From Pyxicephalus adspersus (Eukaryota > Chordata > Amphibia > Anura > Pyxicephalidae), in the NCBI RefSeq assembly GCF_032062135.1, contig NC_092863.1, forward strand, positions 12,612,494-12,676,493: a stretch of DNA of 64,000 nt, written 5' to 3'. Shown piece after piece: positions 25,226 to 37,015 of the stretch (positions are counted from its first letter, which is position 1; each line of letters begins with the position of its first letter). A model generated the notes under the pieces. The model was given only the letters and a program-made list of their open reading frames with translations, was not told the DNA's origin and made no database searches. Position numbers and translations under genes: made by a program.

Positions 25226-27387
25226 GGACACCATGCAGGGGACTCAAATGATAAACAAATAAAATGGTTCTAATGGGTAATAGATTATTCCTATACATTA
25301 TTGAAGTAATAGGCCAAAGGGCCAAAGTACAGAGTCAGAGGAAACTCAGGCTAAGTCGGGTGCCCAGAACTGCTGGATATGCCCCATTGCGAGCTGACGG
25401 GCCTCAGTGAAATCTCTGGCATCCTCCAAATTCTGTAGTCATGAAGGTAGATAAAGGTGTGCCCACAGGGCAAGGGTAGGTACAGATGGGAGGGACAGAC
25501 AATTGTCCTGAAGAAAACAGTCATTGGCTGGAAACTCATAAAAGACAGTGAGATCTGATAACATGGAAATAGTTGGTCCACCTGCAATTCAGTGACTTCA
25601 GGGCTTGCTGGGATACCCATGGTAACATAGAAGTAGGATGAATGGAGACACTTAGACCATTGCAGACCAGACTGGAGACGCAGGAGCAAGAGAAGAAGAG
25701 ACGGCTGGACTAACTCACCTTAGTTTTGTTAGAGGAGATGCCTTAGAGGAGTCACGCAGCTCACCAGGCCTCAATAGATCTGTGATGATGGGATCCGGAA
25801 GAATCCTGGATGGGTTCTGTTCACAAGTGCATGTCCTCTTCAGGTGAGATCATCTCTAACATGAGACTACTGGTGTCATCCCCATGTTGTCCCAGCCTGC
25901 TTTTGGCGACTACAGTTTTGTAGGGAGCATATACTGCATCCTATTAAGATAAGCTTTCCTTCTGTCATCTAGGCATAGCTGACAAGCGTGTGTTCCGTGG
26001 TCCAAGGGTGAGATTTCCTCAGGAAGTGGCAGGAACTTAGATGGAACGTGTGCTCAGGCCACCTTATCCAGGCCAGGCCCTCATTCAGGTAATACTCGTA
26101 ATTTGCAGATTTAAATATGACTAAACCAACATTTTATAAAGTTTTACATCTTCTTTCATGTATTTTATTCTGTATGAAAAGTAGTTTGTGACAAATGTAT
26201 TTTAATATTGGAATAAACTAGAATTACAAGTCACCTAGAACACCGCCATGGCCTGAAAATATAAGCCCAAACTAATTGTTTTTACACGGTTTTCCACCTC
26301 TGTGATGGCCATACAGGATTGGAAGGAGATTTCCATAACAATGACACAGCAATACATACCTAAACATAATTTTAATATAGGTTGCGATCATAAAATCACA
26401 GAAAACATTGACATGATGGGGACAGACACAATACGTTATGTAGAAGTCTACTGGTAGCTCCCATAAATATCTCACCACTTGCAGAATCTGGACACTTCCT
26501 CCGTCACATAACCCTTCACACTCCTCCCAAAGCCATTTCTGTTTTACTAAAATCTAAAGGAAACCTCATTACTTGTTATTAAAAAAAAAAAAAATCTTCA
26601 CTCCACTCTGGAAAAGGAGTTTTAACATTTCAGGAAATCATAGACCATGGAGCTTTACCTGCAGATATGAATCCAATTACAGCCCCCTGTGAAGACAGGA
26701 GCAGTAACAGCGGCCTGAGGCCAAGGGAGAAATTGTACACTGACATCCAGAAACCGCATGGAATGAACTGGATTCAAATCTGTTTGAACTGCAGGTCAAG
26801 CTCCTTGGTCTGCATGCTTTTGATAGGAGAGGTGGACTAAAGAATGTGCTCCCTGCACAAAAGGAAGCTGCGTCTGCTAGTTTTTGTATTCCTGCATGTT
26901 TGTGCTGGGAGCAATTAATGTATTTTGAGGTCATGCGAGCTGCATCTACCTATCAGGACCCCCACACTGACCAGATGGACTGACTGCCAGACAGGTAGGT
27001 CTCGTATGAGGTGGGCAAATTAGAAATCTTCAATCTTTTAGCAAGCAAAGTCTGATTATGGAAAAGCTTGTCTGAGATTTTTATAGGACAATCCCCCCAT
27101 TACTAAACTAGAATAATAAAACTATCTTCGGATGACAACATAATAATGATAACAAATAACTGCACACATGCTATATGTGCATACATTAAGTGCACTCAAA
27201 TCTAACAATAAAAAGATAAAAATGTTTTGCAGTTTACCAAATATTACCTTGTAAAAGTATGGGTCTCATGATCTGCGGGCTGAACAGAATTTGTGCAGAG
27301 GACAGGGCTGTGTTAGGGGTCCGGCGTAACCACCTGATACAGACTGCCTGAAGAAAACTATATATATGTGGGTGGTGGTGGGGGGGG

Positions 27388-27435
<48 letters not shown>

Positions 27436-27850
27436 TTATTATATATATAACCGATCGCCCTGCATAGGAAGATATAGCAGCAGTGACAACAGGAAACTTT
27501 TCCACAGGCCACAGACTTGGATTACAAAAAGCACAATAAGATTCAAGTACAGAACCACAGCCTCTTGTATTCAGACAATATTTGTTCATCCCAGAAAAAG
27601 AAGCTAAAAGAGCATTGGATTTATGGTGGTGGAATCAACCAGTACCTTTCCTATATTTACAGAAAATGTCATCAATATAGGGTGAAAGTAAAAACTAAGG
27701 ACTGGTAAACTGCAATGCATTCCATTTTTATTATCTGGTTAAAAAAACACTTTAAATACTGGGATAAGATTTCTAAGAAGTTTTTGCATTATGTGCAAAT
27801 GGCAACGATGTAAATATAAAATGTCAACTGCATTTTTCAAACTCAACATC
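25226..27850. other. WNT3-WNT9B intergenic region, distal part
   Basis: No gene is supported. Unique-looking sequence fills 25300-27350, including a homopolymer A run at 26580-26594. 27391-27430 is a TA microsatellite preceded by a G run. Confidence 0.4.
27391..27430. repeat. (TA)n microsatellite
   Basis: About 20 TA dinucleotides following a run of nine or more G residues. Translated frames through it give Y-I repeats that are artefacts. Confidence 0.95.
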
Positions 27851-28610
27851 ACATAAAGCAGAAAGAAAAAAAAATCAATCAAATAGAATTTAAATACAAT
27901 ACACAGAGAGATGGAGGGATACAGCAATGGACAGATCTCTAAACACAGAGACAGAAGGGTATATACAGCAATACAAAGACAGATAAATATAACAACAGAA
28001 AGTAAAAGGAGAGAGGGAGAAGACAGCAATACCTACACATATAGGTATACCAACAGAAATGGGGAAAAAAAAAAGAATAGAAAGAAAAAAAATGGGAGAA
28101 AGAAAGAAAGTGAAATGTGTACATCTAGGCATAATAGTAGAGAGGGGAAAATGGAGGAAAGAAAAAAAAGAGGAAAGAAAGAAAAAAAAAAAAGGAAAGA
28201 AAGAAAAAAGAGAGGAAAGAAAAAGCAATATATAAAGATATAGGTATAACAGCAGAATTGGAGAAAGAAAAGCAATACCTACACATATAGGTATAACAGC
28301 ATAAAGGGGCAAGAAAAAAAAAGAAAACGGGAGAAGGAAAGAAAGCAATATATACACAGATAGGTATAACGAGAAACAGATAACAGATAGGTAGAAAAGA
28401 AAGAAAGAAAAAAAAAAAAAAAGAGGAAAGAAAAAGGGAGGAACAGAAGTGATATAAGCATGCTATATAAGTGATAGATATAACATCAGAAAGGGAAAGA
28501 AAAGACAATGAACGAAAGTAATATATACACATATGGATATAACAGAGAAATAAAATTAAATGAAAGAAAGAGAAGTATAAAGAGGTAAAGGAAAAAAAGA
28601 ACTGGTTGTT
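27850..28610. repeat. Purine-rich tract with degenerate tandem units
   Basis: About 750 bp in which the plus strand is dominated by A and G. It is punctuated by variants of gcaatacctacacatatagg followed by tataacagcag. Units start near 27923, 27969, 28026, 28225, 28266, 28346, 28468 and 28518, so the array is a diverged minisatellite with variable spacing. It ends about 340 bp upstream of the predicted WNT9B start site. Long frames on either strand here are low-complexity artefacts. Confidence 0.85.
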
Positions 28611-28837
28611 ACATGTTTATGGCTTTTTCAAAAAATAAACCTCTACAAAATGCCTCTATAGTAAAATAAGAACTAGCCATGCTGTTTCCTATAATTGTTT
28701 CTTTATAATAATAGGAGAAGCAGCATGTGTATCACCCATGCTTTCATCCCTCATTAGGATAGTACACATCAGCCAGTGTCTCCCCATCATTGCACCACCT
28801 GTCAATCAATCTCTGGACCATTAAAGTGAGGGATAAG

Positions 28838-28950
28838 CCCCGCCCTCTCGCTGCACACCTTGACAGGACAGCCAGGGTGTGTCCGCTCCCAGCCAATCAG
28901 GGACGAGGTGTTTCCCGTCTCTTTATACTGTAGCAGTGAGCAGCGGAGCA
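28838..28950 (+). promoter_or_regulatory. WNT9B: WNT9B core promoter: GC box, CCAAT box, TATA-like box
   Basis: A GC box CCCCGCCC (28838-28845), a CCAAT box in agccaatcag (28893-28897) and a TATA-like tttatact (28922-28929) lie in order upstream of the ATG at 28999. The spacings predict a start site near 28950-28955 and a short 5' UTR of about 45-50 bases. The TATA box is not a perfect consensus. Confidence 0.6.
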
Positions 28951-28998
28951 GTGCTGAGCTCCAGGGAGAGAGATGAGGAGCAGAGCCGGGTCTGCACA

Positions 28999-29105
28999 AT
29001 GCCAGCCGGCTTCCACCTATCCCTGGCAGCCCTGTGCCTGCACCTCCTGCCCATCACCATCCTCCTGTCCATCACCATCCTGCTGCCAGCCGATGCCTAC
29101 TTCGG
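28999..29105 (+). CDS. WNT9B: WNT9B coding exon 1 (signal peptide)
   Basis: 107 bp, residues 1-36, ending after two bases of the glycine codon in AYFG at donor GTCAGT. The start has A at -3. The hydrophobic core contains an 18-bp tandem duplication (29044-29061 and 29062-29079, one mismatch) giving LLPITI then LLSITI. An out-of-frame ATG precedes it at 28973. Confidence 0.93.
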
Positions 29106-30551
29106 GTCAGTCATTGCTTTTTTATGATAACCTTGGGGGGACTCGGGCTTTCCCTGTCCTGCTTTGCTTGTTCATTTATACATAGATTTTATTTATAGGG
29201 ATTCTGATGTTTGGGATTCAGCACTGAGCATATCATCTGTTGGTGTCCTAGTCCGATAATTGGTGATTACTAAGCCCCACCGTGATCACTTTGTGGATAA
29301 TGATCTTCTGGTATTACCTGTAATCCAGGTGTCTGTATGATTTTATCTTTCTGTATCCAGTTCTTATCTGTCCTTGCTCTGTCTCCCCCCCCCCCTTTCC
29401 CAGTCCATAGTCTGCTATGGTCCCTCTATATCAGAGTTCCTCCAATCTTTAGGCATTCTTCCCATTGACCATCATTCGAATCTATTTGAGCTCTATATTG
29501 TATCTATATGATGTCTATACTATATCTATATGAGCTGTATATTTTATCTATATGAGCTCTATATTTTATCTATATGAGCTCCGTATTGTATCTATATGAG
29601 CTCCGTATTGTATCTATATGAGCTCTATAATATATCTAGATGAGCTTTAAATTGTAGCTGCCATCAAACCAACCAAAGACATATTTCATAGTAAAAGCAG
29701 ATTACCCTAATTAAAAGATTATCTAGAACTCTTTCATCTGCTGTCACAGGGAACACAACAAAGATCATATTAAAACATAAACGTCACTAAAGACAAAACA
29801 TGAGTTTTCAATAGGAAACCATCAATGTACATGTAAGGGATCACAAGTGTTCTCACACATCTGTATGGATGTAAAAAAAAAAAATGTAACAAAAAGAAAA
29901 AGCAAATTTGCGTATGTAGAGATAAAAACTGGGAATAATTTTAGAATGACAAAGCTTGTTATAAATAGGATGAAAATGGCTAATAAAGAAATGATAACCA
30001 AATATATTTATACTATTAGAAAGTCAGAAATGTTCTTTTAGTGTATATTTAATCTAGTAAAACTTTAGAATTAAATCACTTTCCCCAGATACAAAATAGA
30101 ATTAAATCTAATATTGTATTGTTAAAAAAAATGTTTCCACTATGTTTTTAGCACTATAATCATATAAAGTAGATCCATGTAAAGTTATTTGGAAAATACA
30201 GTGATTTTTTTATATTGATATACTATTTATACTAAATATCTATGTACTAAACATACTATACATCCAAATGTATATATGTATTTAGAGCTACATTTATAAA
30301 CCAGAAAATACGACATTCATCAAACATTCTCAGGTGGTTTCTCATTCTTTTAAACTTGTGTATCAAGCAGATTAAGTGTGAATGCCACACTTATCTCCGT
30401 AAGTGATTATGTAGTTTTTTTCTCTATATCATACATGCATGTTTCTGTGTATTATTTTAGCTATGTTGGTTGCAGAAGTGAGGGCAACTATTGGGTTGGA
30501 CCATGCCCACTGCACAATTTTCGCATATTGGGCATGTGGTTGGTCACCTGG

Positions 30552-30591
<40 letters not shown>

Positions 30592-33500
30592 TTATATTTA
30601 TTTTTTTACCCCCCACTCAAGCACAGGCAAAGGGTTAAGCCCATTTGATAAATACCTGTTTTTCATCTTCTTTTCTCACCCTTCTTTCAGGCAGATTTCC
30701 CTTTCCTGTTTTCTCACAGTCCGCTCCCTGTCCCCTCCCTGCGTATCTCTCTCTCAGTATTTGTGTACACTATTTTGTGCTGAGTCCCAGACCTTGAAAT
30801 GAAGATATTTTCTCCAAATATTTACATTCATCAGATCACATAATATGGGTAAAACGGCAGGTGATGGCAGGGAGGAACGGATAGATTTATCCACCGAAGA
30901 TACACAATGCGCCAGCAAAGGGAATGATAAAACAGAAATCCTTGGCTCCCAAATATTCTCAGTTACACTCCCAGATTTATTTGTCTTTATAACTAAACAA
31001 AATATGTCATTTACGGAATAAAGCTAGAATGTACATACAATATCAGAAGACTGCTATAATAAAATTCTGCAAAAAGTACCAAACATCCATACTTTTATAT
31101 CTGTAGATTTTATTAGACAGGATGCAAGAAAACTCTGACAGTATGAACTTTTAAAATTTACAAGTTTGGGAAATCACTCCAAACCTAATAGCAATATTCC
31201 TCAAAATTGCAGAATAACAGAAGGTTAATATTTTGGAAGAAATGGGTTCTTCCAAAATATGGGTTCTTCCAAAATATTATTAATGTAGGATATACCTATG
31301 CTCCCAGCTTCAAATGTAGAAAACGAGAGCTTATTAAAGCCAGGGTAACACAAGCCTAAAGATTCACATCAATAGTAGCTATAGGATAAAACTGGGTTTA
31401 CCAATAATTAAATGAATGAGTAACCATATGATCATATTATCATAAAATTATTATATACTGTTGGATTTTATTACTTGACCGTCTCTTCTAAAATTTACCA
31501 ACAGTAGCCGTTTTGACACATATGTGTCCTAGTACAAAAATCTGATCAAACTTTAACCAAGCCAGCCTTTTCAATGTGTTAAAGTGCCTTTGAAATTATT
31601 AAATTTGAGATCCATATTAAAAAAAAAAGGTTATAGCTAGCATAGGAAAAAATAAAGGACATAATTTAATGGTAGACCCCAAACAAATGTTAGAAATATA
31701 AGCCATAATATATTCTAGATCAATCAGTATGATGGGCATAAGCAATACCAATACCAACAGAAAACTATATAACAAATATATATTTTTTTATTATTATGCA
31801 ATACTTGTTATAATTAGGAAGGGAGGTTTTACGTTTGGTATGGACTTACAGTTTTATAATTACCTTTCTACAATTAATTTTATTATTCCCCTCTAAGGCA
31901 ATGTGTCACATTGTTCTTAGGTGTTTTACCTAATTTATAATGTAATATTAATACTCATTTACAACAGTTTTTCCTATGGAACCCCTGCTGTAATTACTAT
32001 ATTCACAGCTCACAGCACATTAGTGTGGTGATCAGTGGGAAAAACATCCTCTTATTTTGCTGGCCAGTGGGTAAAATGTCACCCCTTACAGAGAACCAAA
32101 AAGATAATTGGTGTCACTGACCTGAGAGTCACAAATTGCTTATTGCTCAAGGAACCCCTAGCAACCTCTGAAGGAACCCTGGTTGAAATTTACAATCTAA
32201 TGCTTAGGAGTGATTCACTCACAGTATTGCACACTATCATGATGTGGCATGACCAGGCTTCTAACTAACCAACAATGTCACATTGCACAGTATATATCTG
32301 TGATCTTTTGACTGTAGTAAACAAGGAACCACCACTGGACCTGGGGTCTTATGATTTACAAACACAGGACAGTGTCCTTACCATGCATAAAGGACAGTGT
32401 GTCAAGGCTTTGTTTCCTGCATTATTTTCATAACAAAAACTTTAAAGCTTAAAAAAACAACAAGCAAACAAACAAATAAAAGCCTCACCAAAACTAAATA
32501 TATATAAAAACAAATATAAAACCAATTGATGTGGCCTTTACCAAATGTATGCATGTTATATGAATGATTCAAATGCATTCTATATGGACTATATAAACTG
32601 GATGAATTCAGGGAACTCGAGTAGCAAGTAATTTTTTTTTTTTTTTTTAAATATGAACATTTGGATTTTTTTAAACTATGGACATTCAGGCAATCACAAA
32701 TTATAAATAATAAGATCAACACTCCAATACCACCTCAAATAACTCCACACCTCAACACATCAAATAAATCTCCCATCACATATTGATAAGAGGCAGAAAG
32801 TAGCAGCTGGCCCAAAAAAGATACAATTTGCAAATTCTGCGTGGATCCTATTTTTTTTTCCTTGAGAAAATGCACCAATTCACCAGGACCTGTAATGTAA
32901 CAGATATAGTTTTTTTTTTTTTAATTTGTGTTATATTTAGTCATCAGTCTTTTTGATTTTTTTTTTTTTTTTTTAGCAGGGAGTGTATATTTCTGCACTT
33001 CAAAAAGTAGGACAATTCAGAGTAAATATAGATAAGTAAAAAAAAATATAACAAAAGAAAAATGATATCATGTAAAAATATATGTACACAATTGTGTTTA
33101 ATTTTATATTATGTTGCATGACATATTAAAAAAAATATTCTGGCAAAATAATGCAGCAAGTTTACATATAAAGATATTTAAGAATTTCATTGGTCCAGAC
33201 AGTGCTGGTGATGTGTCAATGCTCAGTGGTGATTGTAGATACAAAGAAACACCAAATACTTTTTACAAAAGGCACTTTAAAAAGATTAGTCAGGAGGAGA
33301 CACCACGCTAGAGGACTAATTGCCCACCAGAGTTTCTCTAGGGATTTGAAATATTAAAAGAAAGACCACTAGTGTCTATGCGTTGTATGGATATAGCAAG
33401 CAATAGCTAGGAGACAAAAGCAATTAAATAAATCATAAAAACTATTAGAAACAGATTAAAATTCTACTTAGGGAGAGTAATTGTTATAAGTTATTATACC

Positions 33501-35751
33501 TTTGTCTGCAATGTTCATACATTACATATAATAATGTTATTATGTATACATTTATATAGTCCCCATCTGGTAATACTTGCTGTACTGGTATTAAAAATTG
33601 GAGTGCTACAAACAGTTCACTAGACAAAATGTCTATGACAGGTGGGTCATACAGGATTTATTAATGATTACATTTGGGTGTCATGTTCATTATTGCTTGC
33701 TGGGTTTCTACATTATTGCATATTGCTTTCCTACGCCTATCAGAACATGCCTTTAATGCTTTTTTTTTTTTTTCTTCTTTTTGGCTTTTACAGGCTAACA
33801 AGCAAGGAGTCCCTGTCCCACTACACATCACTGTCTCCTGCAACCGGCAGCACCCACAGTCGACCCCACCTAAAACAGTGTGATCTGCTGCCTTTAACCC
33901 GCCGCCAGAGGAGATTGTGCAGGAAGGAGCCTGGCCTGGCAGAAGCATTAAAAGAAGCCGTAAGACTGGGCATTGTGGAGTGCCAATTTCAACTGCGCAG
34001 TGAACGTTGGAACTGCAGCTTGCAGGGAAGGGGAAGCCTCCTGAAAAGAGGTAAGACAGTTGGCTTAACAATGGCTCCTCAACTATCAAAATGATAACAA
34101 TAAATTTATCCTAAGCTAAGCAGCCAAACCCAAGTGTTAGGAGTGAGACACATTGCCTAGTAAAATACAAAAGAGGATATGGAGAATACCTATCTATAGC
34201 TTTGTCACTTATATATGGTGTTCCTAAAAAGCAGTTATGGATAAAGCTTATCACATACCACCCTTGTATTACCGTACGTAAGTAGTTCAGACGTCTTGCT
34301 AGCGGTTATCTCTTCTTTGCAAAATACATTTAAATAAACAACTTTTTGCAATAATACCACCAATAATAATAGAAATCTATGATATTTCTGTTACAGGATT
34401 TAAGGAAACAGCATTCCTGTATGCAGTGTCGGCTGCAGCACTGACTCACTCACTGGCCAAGGCCTGTAGCGGAGGCAAAATGGAGCGCTGTACATGTGAC
34501 GACTCTCCCGGCCTGGAGAGTCAGCGGGCCTGGCAGTGGGGGGTGTGTGGGGATAACCTACGACACAGCACTCGTTTTCTGCAGAACTTTTTGGGCCAGA
34601 AAAAGGGGGGAAGAGACACAAGAGCAAGAGTGGACCTACATAATACTCATGCTGGCATCAAGGTGAGTGGACAACATTACACACAGAGAACCCTGGCCTA
34701 AACTATTTATTTAAACACAAAAGAAAATTTGTCAGTATATTAAACATAAGTAGGAAGAAGACAATCCCTTCATATACCAGAAGATGTTGTAGTTATAAAA
34801 TAATGTCTCCCTGTACACATCTGTGCAGCAAATGCATTAAAAGAATGCACAACAGAAACGTGTTTGAATTTCATTTTACAGATGGCACAAGTTGACATAA
34901 TCCAAAACTACAAACACAAAAACATCATACAGAACTAAATATTTCTATTAAGAATACTGGCAGAACACGGCAGTCAGAGGGTTTCATGTTTGCATTCTAA
35001 TTGGGATCAGATGCAGTGAACTTCATATATGTCAACCCACTGACTGTGCCCAAGTAATGTGCCAGACTGATTGATATTTCTGCCTTTCAATTGCTTGTGA
35101 TACACCAGGAATAGGTGAATGGTTGGGTACTTCCGCTACATGCATTTAAAGAATAAAACAAATACAAAGCTGCGTTATTTACGTCTTTATATCTGCCTTT
35201 AGATGAAATATCCAGTTATTGACAAACATTTTTAATATGAACATTTTTGATTACTTTTTGTTAGATCCTAAATGTTTTGTGTTTGTTCTTAGGCTGTAAA
35301 GAGCGGGTTAAAGACGACATGCAAGTGTCATGGAGTTTCTGGGTCCTGTGCAGTCCGCACCTGTTGGAAACAGCTTTCCCCCTTCCATGAGACGGGTGCG
35401 CTACTCAAAGCAAAGTATGACAATGCAGTCAAAGTCCTAGGAGCAACAAATGAGGCAGTGGGGGGCCACGAGTCTCTGGCACATTCCTTGGTTGGCCGTG
35501 CCATACGTTCTACAGATTTGGTTTACTTAGAGGACTCTCCAAGCTTCTGCCGCGCCAGTCGATTTTCTCCTGGGACTGCAGGCAGAGTGTGCTCAAAAGA
35601 GACTACATGTGACAGTCTGTGTTGTGGGAGAGGCTACAACACCCAAAGTCGAATGGTCACATTTTCTTGCCACTGTCAAGTTCACTGGTGCTGCCACGTT
35701 GAGTGTCAGAAGTGCGTTCAGCAGCAGGACACCTATACCTGCAAACAGTAA
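28999..35751 (+). CDS. WNT9B: WNT9B, secreted Wnt ligand
   Basis: Coding exons 28999-29105, 33794-34050, 34397-34662 and 35293-35751 join in frame to 1089 nt and 362 residues (human WNT9B has 357). Residues 1-32 form a long signal peptide; mature YFG follows, as in mammals. [29 protein letters not shown] (sequon Asn109), [14 protein letters not shown] and WQWGVCGDN are WNT9B-type motifs. Ser226 in CHGVSGSC is the expected palmitoleoylation site. There are 24 cysteines in the mature chain, and the C-terminus is TCKQ. Introns of 4688, 346 and 630 bp are GT-AG. WNT9A is the nearest paralogue; neighbouring WNT3 and NSF favour 9B. In vertebrates it acts in kidney tubule induction, Muellerian duct and facial development. 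It is transcribed divergently from WNT3, with the two ATGs 10.5 kb apart. Confidence 0.96.
29488..29657. repeat. 22-bp minisatellite in WNT9B intron 1
   Basis: Seven full units and a partial eighth of the form gagctctatattttatctat plus two more bases. Starting at 29488 the units align without a single indel and differ only by point changes (for example gagctccgtattg versus gagctctatattt). Confidence 0.95.
30553..30588. repeat. (TA)n microsatellite in WNT9B intron 1
   Basis: About 18 TA dinucleotides followed by tttatttatattta. Confidence 0.95.
31225..31281. repeat. Short hairpin with duplicated right arm
   Basis: taatattttggaagaa (31226-31241) is perfectly reverse-complemented by ttcttccaaaatatta (31264-31279). 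A second copy of gggttcttccaaaatat lies between them, so the right arm exists twice in tandem. Confidence 0.9.
31973..32190 (+). repeat. Dispersed repeat (GGAACCCTGGTTGAGAAACA family)
   Basis: It runs from ggaacccctgctgtaattac through gtggtgatcagtgggaaaaa and tgacctgagagtcacaaatt to ggaaccctggttga, collinear with the copy at 45.55 kb. Confidence 0.85.
33794..34050 (+). CDS. WNT9B: WNT9B coding exon 2
   Basis: 257 bp, residues 36-122. The acceptor follows a long T-rich tract (ttttttggcttttacag form) and the donor is GTAAGA. It starts [12 protein letters not shown], a variable linker, then [10 protein letters not shown] and [20 protein letters not shown], and ends SLLKRG. Four cysteines (65, 78, 99, 110). 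Confidence 0.95.
34051..34396 (+). other. WNT9B: WNT9B intron 2
   Basis: 346 bp, AT-rich, GTAAGA to TTACAG. No other signal seen. Confidence 0.9.
34397..34662 (+). CDS. WNT9B: WNT9B coding exon 3
   Basis: 266 bp, residues 122-210, from [20 protein letters not shown] to [12 protein letters not shown]. It includes [16 protein letters not shown] and [17 protein letters not shown]. Acceptor ctgttacag, donor GTGAGT. It is phase-matched to both neighbours. Confidence 0.96.
34663..35292 (+). other. WNT9B: WNT9B intron 3
   Basis: 630 bp, GTGAGT to TTCTTAG, phase 0. No other signal seen. Confidence 0.9.
35293..35751 (+). CDS. WNT9B: WNT9B coding exon 4 (C-terminal)
   Basis: 459 bp with TAA at 35749-35751, residues 211-362. 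It begins [19 protein letters not shown] with acyl-serine 226, then [33 protein letters not shown] and the cysteine-rich end [16 protein letters not shown]. Sixteen cysteines. The linker around [13 protein letters not shown] is the least conserved part. Confidence 0.96.
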   Translation, partial: AVKSGLKTTCKCHGVSGSCAVRTCWKQLSPFHETGALLKAKYDNAVKVLGATNEAVGGHESLAHSLVGRAIRSTDLVYLEDSPSFCRASRFSPGTAGRVCSKETTCDSLCCGRGYNTQSRMVTFSCHCQVHWCCHVECQKCVQQQDTYTCKQ

Positions 35752-37015
35752 CGGCAACATGGACTGTGCACTAAAGACTGCAAAGGGAGCTACTTTTGTC
35801 TCCTAATAGAAAGGGGTACATCATGTGACTGGTCCAGAAAAAAATGAACTGCTGAGAAAGTACTGGACTTAGTTACAAATTTCAATGCTTTATGTTGACA
35901 TGGGGTATACGTCATTCAGCATTACAATATATGTCTAAATATAACTATTCTGAGATATTTTTCCACATACCAAACAGCCACCACCACTTACATACACTTT
36001 AAATCACTGCCCAATGTATGCTGCAGCTTTTGATGTCAGATTATTTTGTAATAATTGGATCTGCCTAATCGGTAGCCACTAATGCTGGTCACATGATTGG
36101 TTTAACACATAGTTCTCAATTATGGCTGTACTTATGCCATATATTTCATTCCGATCTACAAATAAGTTCACAAAAATCACAGACAGGGCACGCGTAATTA
36201 TTTAGATCAACAATTGTTTCCTGTATGTAAATGTCTTATGTACTTGTAAATGTATAATAGAGACATACAAATCCTAAAGCCACCACTGCAGTCCTGCAAT
36301 CACCAGGTGTAATGATAAAGAGACCTCAAAGTCTATGGTGACTGCATGTGCCAACAGATACATTTGTGTGGTGTTTAAAGTAATGCAAGAAGCGATCATT
36401 TTATTTGTATCTTCTTTAAGACATGCAAATGTATACAGACACAAGCAGTCTCTATGAAAATATAATAATGTGTGGGGACCACAGTTTGAGGACACTGTTT
36501 TACAAAGCAATATGGGGAGTATTCATATTTTCATATATTTATGTCCAGACCATGCTTACCTCTGTAAGAGAACCCAATGCTTCATGCCCTGACTACAGCA
36601 CAACTTCCAACCACCAGCTTGTGCCCTTAATATGTCTAGAGCATTAACCTTTAAATGTCTCAAAAATCTTGTGACAAATCTTGTGAGCATTGATCAAAGG
36701 TGTTGATCCACAGCTAGTGTACACCAACTATAGAATACTAAAGATGGGGAACAATTCCTTCCACTGGCACCAAGGATGGGACCTACTCCCACTTACAGGA
36801 AAGTAAGTCATTTGTTACTTCCATTGGCCACCAAGACTGGCTTCATTTTACTCCGACTAACCACGATCTGCCCCTCCCTATGTCTGAAGAACCTTAAACT
36901 GGTCCTTTACTTGGAAATATGAAGACCCCTGTACAGCCATAGACATGTAAGAAATCACATTTACAAGGTCATGGCTTTAATTCTGTGGGTTTGAATAAAA
37001 TTAGGTCTTCTAGCA
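35752..37015 (+). other. WNT9B: Probable WNT9B 3' UTR and flank
   Basis: Non-coding sequence after the WNT9B stop, up to a canonical AATAAA at 36994-36999. A TCF/LEF-like tgatcaaagg lies at 36691-36700. The true cleavage site is not known; another AATAAA lies near 37303. Confidence 0.45.
36994..36999 (+). terminator. WNT9B: Candidate WNT9B polyadenylation signal
   Basis: AATAAA in ttgaataaaatta, about 1.24 kb after the stop codon. It is the first clear canonical signal downstream. Confidence 0.4.

Larger units (their letters stand above)
29106..33793 (+). other. WNT9B: WNT9B intron 1
   Basis: 4688 bp, AT-rich, with a 22-bp minisatellite, a TA microsatellite, a small hairpin at 31225-31281, a dispersed repeat at 31.97-32.19 kb, and several A and T runs (for example 32630-32650, 32909-32924, 32957-32975). 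No additional exon is supported. Confidence 0.8.
28973..33798 (+). promoter_or_regulatory. Overlapping upstream ORF of WNT9B
   Basis: An ATG at 28973 with G at -3 opens a frame offset from the WNT9B frame. It runs over the main start and, after exon 1 joins exon 2, hits TAA at 33796-33798 (45 codons, 28973-29105 joined to 33794-33798). If transcription starts near 28950 it lies in the mRNA and could reduce initiation at the main ATG. The very short leader before it may favour leaky scanning. Confidence 0.45.

Noticed and set aside
27890..28532. Several long hydrophobic frames (poly-F/S/L) on the minus strand
   Set aside because: They are translations of the purine-rich tract, low-complexity and present in overlapping frames.
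29488..29657. Regular repeats considered as a CRISPR-like array
   Set aside because: Units are contiguous with no unique spacers, and the context is a vertebrate intron; it is a minisatellite.
33661..34089. 142-codon open frame on the minus strand
   Set aside because: Antisense to WNT9B exon 2 and flank; no domain and no splice or promoter support.
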